Origin: Rhizobium sp. Q54
GTDB lineage: Bacteria > Pseudomonadota > Alphaproteobacteria > Micropepsales > Micropepsaceae
Direction of reading: 5' to 3'
DNA length: 63,365 nt
Assembly: GCA_945882615.1 (NCBI GenBank)
Contig: CAMCWK010000017.1
Span: 1 to 63,365 of the forward strand
In this document: one piece after another, positions 6,871 to 15,227 of the stretch
How the letters are laid out: every line of letters begins with the position of its first letter
Position numbering within the stretch: position 1 is the stretch's first letter
Notes under the pieces: model-generated
Told to the model about the DNA's origin: nothing
Databases searched by the model: none
What the model saw: the letters and a program-made list of their open reading frames with translations, nothing else
Made by a program: the position numbers and the translations under genes

Positions 6871-8241
6871 ATGACAGCCCGGGTTCTCGTTGTTGATGAC
6901 ATACTTTCCAACGTCAAGCTTCTGGAAGCGAAGCTGACGGCGGAATATTTCGAGGTCATCACCGCCTTCAACGGCCTGGAGTGCCTGGCCAAGATGGACG
7001 AGGGCGCCCCCGACATCGTGCTGCTGGACGTGATGATGCCCGGTATGGACGGTTTCGAAGTCTGCCGCCGCATCAAGTCCAATCCCAAGACCGCCCATGT
7101 CCCCGTAGTGATGGTGACCGCGCTGGACCAGCCGTCCGACCGCGTCGCCGGCCTGGATGCGGGCGCCGACGATTTTCTCACCAAGCCGGTGGACGATGCC
7201 GCGCTGTTCGCCCGCGTGCGCTCCTTGGTGCGCCTGAAGATGATGACCGACGAACTGCGCATGCGCGAGTCGACCGGCCAGGGCATGGGCCTGATCGATC
7301 CCGCCGAGACGCTGATCGACAACAATCTGTCGGGCCGCATCCTGGTGATCGAGGACCGAGTCGAATCCGTCGCCTGGTTCGCCAGCGCGCTGACGCCGAC
7401 CCATGAAGTGTCCTCCGCCGACACTTTTGAGGAAGCACTGGTGCGGGTGAAAGGCGGCGACTACGACCTGATCGTGGTGTCGCTGGGCATGCGCAGCTTT
7501 GACGGGTTGCGGTTGTGCTCGCAGCTGCGCTCGCTGCCCGAAGGCCGCCATGTGCCGATCCTGGTGGTGGTGTCGGACGGCGACCGCCGCAAGCTGACCC
7601 AGGCGCTCGAGATGGGCGTCAATGACTATCTGACGCGCCCCGTCGACAAGAACGAACTGGTGGCCCGCGTGCGCACCCAGCTGCGCAAGAAGAACTATGC
7701 CGACCGGTTGCGCCACAATGTCCAGCTCAGTCTGGAAATGGCCATCACCGACCAGCTCACCGGCCTGCACAATCGCCGCTATATGAGCCGCCACCTCGAT
7801 ACGCTGCTGGACAATGCCAAGAAGAATGGCCGTCCGCTGGCCTTCGTGATCATGGACATCGACTTCTTCAAGCAGGTCAATGATACCTATGGTCACGACA
7901 TTGGCGATGAGGTGCTGAAGGAATTCGCCGCCCGCATCGCCGCCAACACGCGCGGCATCGATCTGGCCTGCCGTTACGGCGGCGAGGAATTCGTTGTCGC
8001 CATGCCCGATACCGACATGGCTTTCGCCTTCAACATCGCCGAACGCCTGCGCCAGTCGATCGAGACCACCCCGGTCAGGATCAGCCGCGCCCCGGGCCAG
8101 CTCAACATCACCATCTCGATCGGTATCGCCAAGGCCGAGGGCGAGGGCGACAACGCCGAGCAGCTGCTGCACCGCGCCGACCAGGCGCTCTATCGGGCGA
8201 AGCGTTCGGGCCGCAATAAAGTGGTCGCCGACGCAGCCTAG
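6871..8241 (+). CDS. pleD: Response regulator/diguanylate cyclase PleD
   Basis: A 456-residue REC-REC-GGDEF protein. The first receiver has phosphoacceptor D53 (IVLLDVMMPGMDGF). The second receiver (about 155-275) is degenerate: the expected Asp is replaced in DLIVVSLG. The cyclase domain begins near 285; the active-site motif GGEEF is at 370-374 and the inhibitory c-di-GMP site RGID (RxxD) at 361-364, so feedback inhibition is expected. It converts two GTP to c-di-GMP, driving polar development in Caulobacter. Co-transcribed with divK. A second version of its last 18 codons follows at 8279-8338. Confidence 0.96.
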   Translation: MTARVLVVDDILSNVKLLEAKLTAEYFEVITAFNGLECLAKMDEGAPDIVLLDVMMPGMDGFEVCRRIKSNPKTAHVPVVMVTALDQPSDRVAGLDAGADDFLTKPVDDAALFARVRSLVRLKMMTDELRMRESTGQGMGLIDPAETLIDNNLSGRILVIEDRVESVAWFASALTPTHEVSSADTFEEALVRVKGGDYDLIVVSLGMRSFDGLRLCSQLRSLPEGRHVPILVVVSDGDRRKLTQALEMGVNDYLTRPVDKNELVARVRTQLRKKNYADRLRHNVQLSLEMAITDQLTGLHNRRYMSRHLDTLLDNAKKNGRPLAFVIMDIDFFKQVNDTYGHDIGDEVLKEFAARIAANTRGIDLACRYGGEEFVVAMPDTDMAFAFNIAERLRQSIETTPVRISRAPGQLNITISIGIAKAEGEGDNAEQLLHRADQALYRAKRSGRNKVVADAA

Positions 8242-8284
8242 TCTGGGCCTGGATTCATTTTTGGCGCGCTTCGCGCGCGGGGCG

Positions 8285-8338
8285 CTGTACCGGGCGAAGC
8301 GTTCGGGCCGAAATAAGGTTGTGGCTGACGCCGCATAA
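8285..8338 (+). pseudogene. Displaced second copy of the pleD 3' end
   Basis: Starting 43 bp after the pleD stop, this stretch again encodes the last 18 residues of PleD (ALYRAKRSGRNKVVADAA) followed by TAA. Amino acids are identical to the real end, yet about ten codons differ, all at synonymous positions (for example CTC/CTG, TAT/TAC, CGC/CGA, AAA/AAG, stop TAG/TAA). It has no start codon or ribosome binding site of its own. It looks like the tail of a diverged pleD allele left after recombination. Confidence 0.8.
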
Positions 8339-8345
8339 CAAAGCT

Positions 8346-8452
8346 CACCATGGCGGGGCGTCGCTACGCTGTCGCTAGCGACCCCAGGCCATCCATCTCT
8401 CCAAGACACGGTACGAAGTTGGATGGGCGGCTCAGGGCCGCCCATGGTGATG
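8346..8452. repeat. Dispersed inverted repeat with CACCATGG ends
   Basis: Left end CACCATGGCGGGG, right end CCGCCCATGGTG, with an inner hairpin GTCGCTA-cgctgtcg-CTAGCGAC. The inner motif CTACGCTGTCGCTAG recurs exactly at 38365-38379. It lies between the convergent pleD and DsbA-family genes and may help terminate both transcripts. Confidence 0.6.
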
Positions 8453-8456
8453 CTAT

Positions 8457-9131
8457 TTAATCTTCAGACTCGTCGTCCAATGCGGATTCGCTTTGACCGC
8501 CGTTCATTTCCGTCACCCGGTCGATGACCGAGGCCAGGACCTGCGGTTCGCGCGCGCCCGATACTGCCAGCTTGCCGCCGAAGATCATGGCGGGCACCCC
8601 GGTCACGCCCATCTCACGGGCGATCTGATCCTCACGCGCCACCAGCTCCAGGTCGGTGCCGTCTTCCAGCATTTGCGCCGTCTCGACGCCGTCCATGCCG
8701 CAAATGTCGGCGATGTCGGCCAGCACCCTTATGTCGCCGATATCCTCGCCATTCTCGAAATAGGCGATGAACAACCGCTCGACCACTTCGTCCTGCACGC
8801 CATGGCCTTCCGCCCAGCGGATCAGGCGATGGGAATCCAGGGTGTTGGGACGGCGCTGGATGGCGGCGAAGTCGAAGGCGATGCCTTCCTTCTCGCCTTC
8901 GGCGGCAATCAGCTTGTACATTTCGACAATCTTCTGCGGATCGTCGCCGAATTTGGCCCGCATATAGGCCTGGCGATCCATGCCGCCGCGCGGCACGGTG
9001 GTATCCAGCTGGTAGGGGCGCCATTTCACGTCGAACGGAATGCCGGGGCGCATTTCCATGGCCCGTTGCAGCCGGCGCTTGCCGATGAAGCACCAAGGGC
9101 AGACCGTGTCCGAGATTACGTCAATCTGCAT
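8457..9131 (-). CDS. DsbA-family oxidoreductase, FrnE/HCCA-isomerase-like
   Basis: A 224-residue cytoplasmic thioredoxin-fold protein with no signal peptide. The active-site motif CPWC is at residues 12-15 (DTVCPWCFIGKRRL) and the cis-Pro loop reads GVTGVPAMIFGGKLAVSGA. This pattern is typical of the FrnE branch, protein disulfide isomerases first named in polyketide clusters. The C-terminus is acidic. It begins four bases after the stop of the small secreted protein, as the last gene of the erpA operon. Confidence 0.9.
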   Translation of the reverse strand: MQIDVISDTVCPWCFIGKRRLQRAMEMRPGIPFDVKWRPYQLDTTVPRGGMDRQAYMRAKFGDDPQKIVEMYKLIAAEGEKEGIAFDFAAIQRRPNTLDSHRLIRWAEGHGVQDEVVERLFIAYFENGEDIGDIRVLADIADICGMDGVETAQMLEDGTDLELVAREDQIAREMGVTGVPAMIFGGKLAVSGAREPQVLASVIDRVTEMNGGQSESALDDESED

Positions 9132-9134
9132 GGG

Positions 9135-9500
9135 TCATTTCAATATCTGGGCGGTCATCTCGTTGGCAGATGCAATGACTTTCACCGCGCCTTTTCCCTG
9201 CGACTTGAACTCGGCACTGGCGCTGACCGGCAACAAAGCGTCGATCACCACCATGTTGGGCGGCGGCGGCGTCGCCAGAAATTCGATGGTGAGAATGCGG
9301 TTGTTGTCTCCCGGGATCATGTGCAGGCGCCCACCTTTCCATCCCCCGGTCTGCACCGCGCCATGGACTTGAACCAAGACCTTGCCATGCTTCTGGGTCG
9401 CCACCACACTGTCGATCTTGTAGATGCGCTTGTCCGCCGCCAGCGCGGGCTGGGCGATGGAAATAACAAGAAGGATGGCAATGGTGATTTTTGCGCGCAT
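9135..9500 (-). CDS. Small exported protein of unknown function
   Basis: A 121-residue protein with a signal peptide (MRAKITIAILLVISIAQPALA, cleavage before ADKR). The mature part is beta-rich (IYKIDSVVATQKHGKVLVQVHGAV, GGRLHMIPGDNNRILTIEFLA) and contains PPPPNMVVIDALLPV. I do not recognise the family. The ATG at 9500 is selected because it starts the signal peptide; upstream in-frame codons give an implausible charged leader. It sits between xthA and the FrnE-like gene in one transcription direction. Confidence 0.72.
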   Translation of the reverse strand: MRAKITIAILLVISIAQPALAADKRIYKIDSVVATQKHGKVLVQVHGAVQTGGWKGGRLHMIPGDNNRILTIEFLATPPPPNMVVIDALLPVSASAEFKSQGKGAVKVIASANEMTAQILK

Positions 9501-9543
9501 GAAAGCGCGACTATAGCGCAGATTGGGGCGGCAAAAAGACAGG

Positions 9544-10332
9544 TCAGATGCTGAGTTCAACCCAGATTGGCACGTGATCAGAAGGCTTTTCCGCAGCCCC
9601 GCGCACCTCGCGGTCGATGCCGCATTTCCTCAGCCGGTCGGTGGCTTGGGGCGACAGCAGGATGTGATCGATGCGGATACCGTTGTTGCGCTCCCAGGAA
9701 CCGAAATAGTCCCAGAAGGTGTAATGGCCAGCTTCCGGATGCAGGGCGCGGAAGGCGTCCGTGTATCCCAGATTCTCGATCCGCCGCAGCGCCGCCTTGG
9801 ATTCGGGCTGGAAGAGGGCGTCCTTCACCCATGCTTTTGGTTTGGCGGCGTCCTTGTCCTGGGGGATGATATTGTAATCGCCCATCAGCACGACGGGCTC
9901 CTCGCTCTTCAAAAGCTTTTTGGCGTGCAGGCGCAACCGCTCCAGCCAGGCCAGCTTGAAGTCGAACTTGGGCCCGGGGAAGGGATTGCCGTTGGGGGCA
10001 TAGATGGAGGCAATCCGCACCATGCCCTTGTCGCCTTTCACAAGCGCTTCGAGATAGCGCGAATGCTCGTCCAGCACACCATCGGGGGCGGGCAGGCGCG
10101 GGGTGACGTCTTCCATCGGCCGCTTGGACAGGATGGCGACGCCGTTATAGCTTTTCTGTCCGTGTACGGCGCAATTATAGCCCAGCGCCTCGAACGGTTC
10201 GCGCGGGAAATTCTCGTCGACGGTTTTGATTTCCTGCAGGCAGACGACATCGGGCTGGGCGTCCTTCAGCCAGGCCAAGGCAGGCTCCAGCCGCGCCTTG
10301 ATGGAATTGACGTTCCAGGTGGCGATTTTCAT
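9544..10332 (-). CDS. xthA: Exodeoxyribonuclease III
   Basis: A 262-residue Mg-dependent AP endonuclease/3'-5' exonuclease for base-excision repair. Family signatures in order: MKIATWNVNSIKAR, CLQEIKT (metal-binding Glu), SYNGVAILSK, RIASIYAPNGNP, VLMGDYNIIPQD, TFWDYFGSWERNNGIRIDHILLS and the catalytic SDHVPIWVEL at the C-terminus. Length matches E. coli XthA. Its ATG overlaps the stop of the alpha/beta hydrolase (ATGA), so the two are coupled. xthA close to erpA is a common alphaproteobacterial arrangement. Confidence 0.95.
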   Translation of the reverse strand: MKIATWNVNSIKARLEPALAWLKDAQPDVVCLQEIKTVDENFPREPFEALGYNCAVHGQKSYNGVAILSKRPMEDVTPRLPAPDGVLDEHSRYLEALVKGDKGMVRIASIYAPNGNPFPGPKFDFKLAWLERLRLHAKKLLKSEEPVVLMGDYNIIPQDKDAAKPKAWVKDALFQPESKAALRRIENLGYTDAFRALHPEAGHYTFWDYFGSWERNNGIRIDHILLSPQATDRLRKCGIDREVRGAAEKPSDHVPIWVELSI

Positions 10333-11570
10333 CTCTGTACTTTCATGAAGTCGGCGATAGCTTCGGTGACGCCCGGTGCCAATGGGCCGGGGCCGGTGCC
10401 ACGATCCTCCTTGGCGAGGCGCAGGCTGTGATTGACGCCTGGCAAGATTTTCAACGTCGCATCGGGCCGCGCCGCCGCCAGGGCTTTGGCATTCTCCACA
10501 GGGACATTGGTATCGGCCTCTCCTTGCAGGATAAGCACCGGCACTTTCAGCCTGCGCAGCAGCGCTGCCGGATCCTGCGCGAGCACCGAAATCATGTAGG
10601 GCTGAATGTTGGGGCGGAAAGCGCCCATCATCATGGGCGGCACTTCCGGCACAGTCCGCCCCGCTACCAGCGAATCCAGCACCTCATTGGCGCGCTGCTT
10701 CTGATCCGGCGGCATGGCGCGTGCCATCGCTTCGCGCCAGCCGATGTCCATGCTGTGTCCCACCCCCGCCAGGCTGACAAGTCCGCAGACATCCTTGTTG
10801 CCGTCCGCCGCCAGTTTGGCGATTAGCGCGCCTTCGCTATGTCCGACCAGCCAGACGCAGGGTGCGCCGGTGCGCCGTTTCAGTTCGGCGGCCAGGGCCC
10901 GGACATCATCGCCAGAGGTCTGGATGCGGAGTTCGCTTTCATGCCGCATCGCCGCCGCGCTTTGGCCGATGCCGCGCTTGTCGAAGCGAAGGGTGGTGAC
11001 GCCTTGCGCCGCCAGGCCTTCGGCGACGTCGCGATAGGTTCCGCGTCCGCCATTGATGGGCGAATTGCCATCGCGATTGGCCGGCCCCGCGCCGGAGATG
11101 ATGACCGCGGCCAGCTTGCCGTTTCCCGCGGTCAGGATTGTGCCGGCCAGCATTCCGGTCGGCGTCGGGACGGTGAGGTCGCCGGGTTCGGGCTGGTGGA
11201 GAACCGCGGCTGTGATCGTGCCCGGCATCAGATTGAGCGGCAGGCTCTGGCCCCGCTGTGTCCAGCTGCCGTTGATGATCTTGCCGTCGTCCGACAGGGT
11301 GCCGTTGTAGGTGCCGTTCAATGCCGGAAACACCATTGCGAGATTTTTTCCGCTCAGCGTTGCGATGCTGGGCGGAAATGTTGCGCTTCGCAAATCCACA
11401 TTCACAGGCGTGACCGCAAGTCCGGCAGGTGTGTTGCGGAACTGGAACAAGATGCGCAGCTGTCCGCCCGCAGGTGTGTTCAGCGTTCCATTCCAGTCGC
11501 CATCAAGCGTCTGGGCCATGGCGGGCAGGGGGCCCAGCAGGCTCAGGAGAAGCAGCAGTCTGCCGAACAT
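10329..11570 (-). CDS. Exported alpha/beta hydrolase
   Basis: A 413-residue protein with a signal peptide (FGRLLLLLSLLGPLPAMAQT). Residues 20-120 form a beta-rich N-terminal domain (LDGDWNGTLNTPAGGQLRI); the hydrolase domain follows with the nucleophile elbow GHSEGALIA, a candidate Asp in LILQGEADTNVPVENA and the catalytic His in LPGVNHSLR. The fold resembles the dienelactone-hydrolase/serine aminopeptidase group; the substrate cannot be assigned. The ATG at 11570 begins the signal peptide. It lies 17 bp after erpA and overlaps xthA by four bases. Confidence 0.88.
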   Translation of the reverse strand: MFGRLLLLLSLLGPLPAMAQTLDGDWNGTLNTPAGGQLRILFQFRNTPAGLAVTPVNVDLRSATFPPSIATLSGKNLAMVFPALNGTYNGTLSDDGKIINGSWTQRGQSLPLNLMPGTITAAVLHQPEPGDLTVPTPTGMLAGTILTAGNGKLAAVIISGAGPANRDGNSPINGGRGTYRDVAEGLAAQGVTTLRFDKRGIGQSAAAMRHESELRIQTSGDDVRALAAELKRRTGAPCVWLVGHSEGALIAKLAADGNKDVCGLVSLAGVGHSMDIGWREAMARAMPPDQKQRANEVLDSLVAGRTVPEVPPMMMGAFRPNIQPYMISVLAQDPAALLRRLKVPVLILQGEADTNVPVENAKALAAARPDATLKILPGVNHSLRLAKEDRGTGPGPLAPGVTEAIADFMKVQR

Positions 11571-11587
11571 GAAGCGCCCCGAATGCG

Positions 11588-11920
11588 CTAGACGGTGAAA
11601 CTTGTGCCGCAGCCGCACGAAGCGGTCGCATTGGGATTGTTGACCTTGAAGGCCTGGCCGATCAGATCGTCGGTGAAATCGATTTCCGCGCCCGCCAGGA
11701 AATCCAGCGACACCGGATCGATCAGCACCTTGGCGCCGCCTTTTTCCACCACCAGATCCTCGTCCAGCTGGGCTTCGTCCAATGCGAAATTATACTGAAA
11801 GCCTGAACAGCCGCCGCCGGTGACCGCCACCCGCAAGGCGGCAGGGCGACCTTCCGCCGCAAGGATGGCCGCGATCCGCCTGGCGGCGCGGTCGGAAAGG
11901 GTGACGGGCATGGCGGTCAT
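11588..11920 (-). CDS. erpA: Iron-sulfur cluster insertion protein ErpA
   Basis: A 110-residue A-type Fe-S carrier. The three cluster-ligand cysteines are in GGGCSGFQY and the C-terminal CGCGTSF; DPVSLDFLAGAEIDF is the family core. It passes Fe-S clusters to apo-enzymes; candidates in this window include NadA, MutY and ETF-QO. ErpA rather than IscA is chosen on the length and the gene's position divergent from dgt. Start codons at 11920 and 11911 are both possible. First gene of the minus-strand operon with hydrolase and xthA. Confidence 0.9.
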   Translation of the reverse strand: MTAMPVTLSDRAARRIAAILAAEGRPAALRVAVTGGGCSGFQYNFALDEAQLDEDLVVEKGGAKVLIDPVSLDFLAGAEIDFTDDLIGQAFKVNNPNATASCGCGTSFTV

Positions 11921-11967
11921 GGGCGTTCTCTTGCAGTCTGGAGCGTACTCTCTATGTAGTCCTCACC

Positions 11968-13269
11968 ATGGCCGAAACCAACACCCGGGACTTGCCCAAA
12001 CCCGCACCGGTAGGGCGGTTATTGGGAACCGTGGTCAGCCCGCCCGGGGCGCATGCCGCCTATGCCGCCAGCCCGGCGACCAGCCGGGGGCGCCTTTATC
12101 CGGAAGCCGAAAGTGCCACCCGCAGCTGCTACAGCCGCGACCGCGACCGCATCATCCATTCCACCGCCTTCCGTCGTCTTAAGCACAAGACCCAGGTCTT
12201 TGTGCAGCACGAAGGCGATTACTACCGAACCCGGCTCACACATTCGCTGGAAGTGGCGCAACTGGCGCGCAGCCTGGCGCGCACGCTGCAGGCCGATGAA
12301 GATCTGGCCGAGACGGTGGCGCTGGCCCATGACCTGGGTCACACGCCCTTCGGTCATGCCGGCGAGGAAGCGCTGGATGCCGTCACCCGCGATATCGGCG
12401 GCTTCGATCACAATGCCCATGCCCTAAGGCTGGTGACCAAGCTGGAGCATCGCTATGCCGATTTCGACGGGCTCAACCTCACCTGGGAAACGCTGGAAGG
12501 GTTGGTGAAACACAACGGGCCTTTGTTGGCCCCCTCCGCCCTTCGCTCCGCAAGCGTCGCTACGGGCACCTCCCCCGCCAGTGCTTCGCACGCGGGGGAG
12601 GCTGGCCTGAACTCGCTTCCCGGCCCCATCGCCAGCTTCGATCAACGTTGGTCGCTGGAACTGACAAGCTGGCCAAGCCTGGAAGCGCAACTGGCGGCGC
12701 TGGCCGATGACATCGCCTATGTCAGCCACGATATTGATGACGGTTTGCGCGCCGGATTGTTCAGTGTTCACGATCTGCTGGAATGGCCGCTGGTGGATGC
12801 GCATGTGAAGGGCGTACTGGACCGCAACGGCGAACTGGAACTGTCGCGCTTCATCGGCGAATTGATCCGTACGCTGATCAGCGAGTTGATGGAGGATGTG
12901 CTGGCCCAGACCCGCGCCAATCTCGCGGCGGGCGGGTTCGCCAGCCCGGCGGCGCTGCGCGCGGCGGGCAGGGCGACCGCCGCCTTTTCACCCGGACTGC
13001 TGGAGCGGGTTAAGGCGCTCAAGGCTTTCCAGATGCGCAACATGTACCGCCATCCGCGTGTGGCCGGTTCCATGGCGCGTGCCCAGGCGGTGGTCACCGA
13101 CCTGTTCCAGGCCTTTGTGGCAGATCCTGACCTGTTGCCCCCGGACTGGGCCCAAGGGGCGCGCCAGGCCGTGCCCGGAACCGTGGCGCGGGACTATATT
13201 GCCGGCATGACCGACCGCTTCGCCCTGGCCGAATATCAGCGGGTCTTTGCCACCGAGATCCAGCTCTAG
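11968..13269 (+). CDS. dgt: dGTP triphosphohydrolase-like HD protein with in-frame repeat insert
   Basis: A 433-residue dNTP triphosphohydrolase of the short dgt type. HD-domain metal ligands are seen in THSLEVAQLARS (His92), ALAHDLGHTPFGHAG (H121/D122) and the DDIAYVSHDIDDGL helix near 247-260. It cleaves dNTPs to nucleoside and tripolyphosphate. Residues about 187-217, between KHNGPL and PGPIASFDQ, are encoded by a palindromic dispersed repeat (12525-12610) and have no counterpart in the family as I know it. The frame stays open through it, so the enzyme is probably active with a surface loop. argS, which commonly follows dgt in this order group, is absent. Confidence 0.93.
   Translation: MAETNTRDLPKPAPVGRLLGTVVSPPGAHAAYAASPATSRGRLYPEAESATRSCYSRDRDRIIHSTAFRRLKHKTQVFVQHEGDYYRTRLTHSLEVAQLARSLARTLQADEDLAETVALAHDLGHTPFGHAGEEALDAVTRDIGGFDHNAHALRLVTKLEHRYADFDGLNLTWETLEGLVKHNGPLLAPSALRSASVATGTSPASASHAGEAGLNSLPGPIASFDQRWSLELTSWPSLEAQLAALADDIAYVSHDIDDGLRAGLFSVHDLLEWPLVDAHVKGVLDRNGELELSRFIGELIRTLISELMEDVLAQTRANLAAGGFASPAALRAAGRATAAFSPGLLERVKALKAFQMRNMYRHPRVAGSMARAQAVVTDLFQAFVADPDLLPPDWAQGARQAVPGTVARDYIAGMTDRFALAEYQRVFATEIQL
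12525..12610. repeat. Palindromic repeat inserted in frame inside dgt
   Basis: A C/G-rich unit containing a perfect ten-base stem, CCTCCCCCGC (12569-12578) and GCGGGGGAGG (12592-12601), preceded by a weaker hairpin around CTCCGCAAGCG. Its composition resembles intergenic repeats of the CCTCCCCC...GGGGGAGG type common in alphaproteobacteria, but here it is translated as about 30 extra residues rich in Ser, Ala and Gly. Confidence 0.7.
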
Positions 13270-13330
13270 AAGTCCATGATTCGCGAGCCCGGCGGTGCTA
13301 AGATCGCCGCCAGCAGATTCGGGAACTTTC

Positions 13331-14194
13331 ATGGCCAATTACGAGCGCCGCGTTTACGAGCCCAGCGATGAAGTGCGGTTGTTCGACGGCTCGGAAGAAG
13401 ATGACGATGTCGAAGGCTCGCGCCTGCCGCTTCTGATCGTGCTGGCGCTGCTGGTGCTGGCGATGTTCGCGGGCGTGGTGTGGCTGGCCTATACCCAGGG
13501 CGTGGCGCGGGGCCGGGGCGAAACCCCGATCCTCACCGCCGCCAACGGTCCGGAGAAAGTCGCGCCGCCGCAAGCGGGCGGCACCAATGTGCCCTATCAG
13601 GGCTTCAAGATTTACGAGCAGCCCGCACCGGCCGACGACGCCTCCGATGCCCCGCCTGTGGATGCCGCCCAGCCGGCACCGGCCACGCCGGCTCCGGTTG
13701 CCGCCGCGCCCAAGCCCGCGGCTGCAACACCGCCGCCTGCGCCCAAACCCGCCGCCGCCAGTGCGCCAGCTCCCAAGCCTGCCGCCGCGCCGCCCAAGAC
13801 GGTGGCGTCGCTGATCCAGCAAAGCCAGACCGTGCCGCCGCCCGCCATGAAGCCGGCCGTGACCACCGGAGCGCCCTCGGCGACGAGCGCGCCGCGCGCC
13901 CTCACGCCGGCCGCTCCGGTGCCTGTGGCCGCGACGCCGGCCGCTGCCGGCTCTTATGTGCTGCAGATCGGCGCTTTCAAATCGCAGGCCGAAGCGGACG
14001 CTGCCTGGCGCGCCTATCGGGGCAAACATGCGGCGCTGCTCACCGGCTATTCGCCGGATGTCCGGCAAGTCGATCTGGGCGAGAAGGGTACCTGGTACCG
14101 GCTGCGCATCGCGGGCTTTAACGACCGCGAAGTGGCGTCGGCCCTTTGCGACCGGCTGAAAGCGGACGGCGGCGGCTGTTTCCTCGGCAGATAG
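13331..14194 (+). CDS. Membrane-anchored SPOR-domain protein
   Basis: A 287-residue bitopic membrane protein. Residues 1-35 are cytoplasmic and acidic, a single transmembrane helix spans about 36-58 (LPLLIVLALLVLAMFAGVVW), and residues 100-205 are an Ala/Pro-rich periplasmic linker with short APKPAAA repeats. The C-terminal 75 residues are a SPOR domain (SYVLQIGAFKSQAEADAAWRAY ... WYRLRIAGF), which binds septal glycan strands denuded of stem peptides. A cell-division or envelope role is likely. The ATG at 13331 follows CGGGAAC. nagZ begins five bases after its stop, in the conserved SPOR-nagZ-scpA-scpB order. Confidence 0.93.
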   Translation: MANYERRVYEPSDEVRLFDGSEEDDDVEGSRLPLLIVLALLVLAMFAGVVWLAYTQGVARGRGETPILTAANGPEKVAPPQAGGTNVPYQGFKIYEQPAPADDASDAPPVDAAQPAPATPAPVAAAPKPAAATPPPAPKPAAASAPAPKPAAAPPKTVASLIQQSQTVPPPAMKPAVTTGAPSATSAPRALTPAAPVPVAATPAAAGSYVLQIGAFKSQAEADAAWRAYRGKHAALLTGYSPDVRQVDLGEKGTWYRLRIAGFNDREVASALCDRLKADGGGCFLGR

Positions 14195-14198
14195 GCAT

Positions 14199-15227
14199 AT
14201 GCGGTCTCGTGCAATTTATGGATGTGCCGGCACAGCGCTGTCGGCGACGGAGCGCGATTTCTTCCGCGATGTGAAACCGTGGGGCTTTATCCTCTTTGCA
14301 CGGAACATTAGCGATCCCACGCAAGTCAAAGCTTTGATTGCACAATTGCGCGACAGCGTCAGTGACGCCCAGGCCCCGGTCCTGATCGACCAGGAAGGCG
14401 GGCGGGTTGCCCGGCTGAAGCCGCCCCACTGGCGGGCGCGGCCGGCGGCGGCGGTGTTCGGGGCCCTGCACCGGACCAATCCGGAAGGCGCCCGCGAGGC
14501 CACCTACCTCAATGCCCGGCTGATCGCCCATGACCTGTCCGAGCTGGGAATCAATGTGGATTGCCTGCCGGTGCTGGACGTGCCGGTCCCAGGCGCCCAT
14601 GACATTATCGGCGACCGGGCCTTCGCGGCCGATCCGTCCACCATCATCGCCCTGGCCAAGGCCCAGATCGAAGGTCTGATGGATGGGGGGGTCTTGCCGG
14701 TGATGAAACATATCCCAGGCCATGGCCGGGCAGGGGCCGACAGCCATCTGGCGCTGCCCCGGGTGGGAGCCACGCCCGAGGAGCTTTCGGCCAGCGATTT
14801 TGTGACCTTTCGCAGCCTTGACCAGTGCCCGATCGCGATGACAGCCCATGTGGTTTATGAGTCGATTGATCCACAGCGTCCTGCGACCACCAGCCCCAAA
14901 GTCATTCGGGATGTGATACGCGGTGAGCTAGGATTTGGTGGGCTTTTGATGTCGGACGACCTTTCCATGAAGGCGCTCGACGGGCCCCTGTCGGTGCGCG
15001 CCAAGGCGGCCCTGTTTGCGGGCTGCGACCTGGTGCTCCACTGCAATGGCGATATGGACGAAATGCGCGACGTGGCATCGGAAGTGAAAGACCTGGAAGG
15101 CATGTCGCTCAAGCGCAGCGAGGCGGCGCTGTCGCAGCTGCGCATCCCGTCGCCTTTCGATCCGGTGGCCGCCGAGGTGCATCTGGCGGACTTGTTGGGC
15201 CCCTCTTCGGCGGAGCTGGGCGCATGA
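14199..15227 (+). CDS. nagZ: Beta-N-acetylhexosaminidase, peptidoglycan recycling
   Basis: A 342-residue GH3 enzyme that removes GlcNAc from 1,6-anhydromuropeptides in the cytoplasm. The NagZ substrate/catalytic loop is complete: KHIPGHGRAGADSH with K170, H171, H174, D180 and H182; the catalytic nucleophile Asp lies in LLMSDDLSMKAL. DQEGGRVARLK near residue 65 binds the sugar. No signal peptide is present. The stop overlaps the scpA start (ATGA). Confidence 0.95.
   Translation: MRSRAIYGCAGTALSATERDFFRDVKPWGFILFARNISDPTQVKALIAQLRDSVSDAQAPVLIDQEGGRVARLKPPHWRARPAAAVFGALHRTNPEGAREATYLNARLIAHDLSELGINVDCLPVLDVPVPGAHDIIGDRAFAADPSTIIALAKAQIEGLMDGGVLPVMKHIPGHGRAGADSHLALPRVGATPEELSASDFVTFRSLDQCPIAMTAHVVYESIDPQRPATTSPKVIRDVIRGELGFGGLLMSDDLSMKALDGPLSVRAKAALFAGCDLVLHCNGDMDEMRDVASEVKDLEGMSLKRSEAALSQLRIPSPFDPVAAEVHLADLLGPSSAELGA

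Noticed and set aside
6397..8445. A 682-codon open frame on the minus strand opposite divK and pleD
   Set aside because: It mirrors the codon structure of two unmistakable plus-strand genes, has His/Gln/Gly-rich composition and no recognisable domain; GC-rich coding DNA often leaves the antisense frame open.
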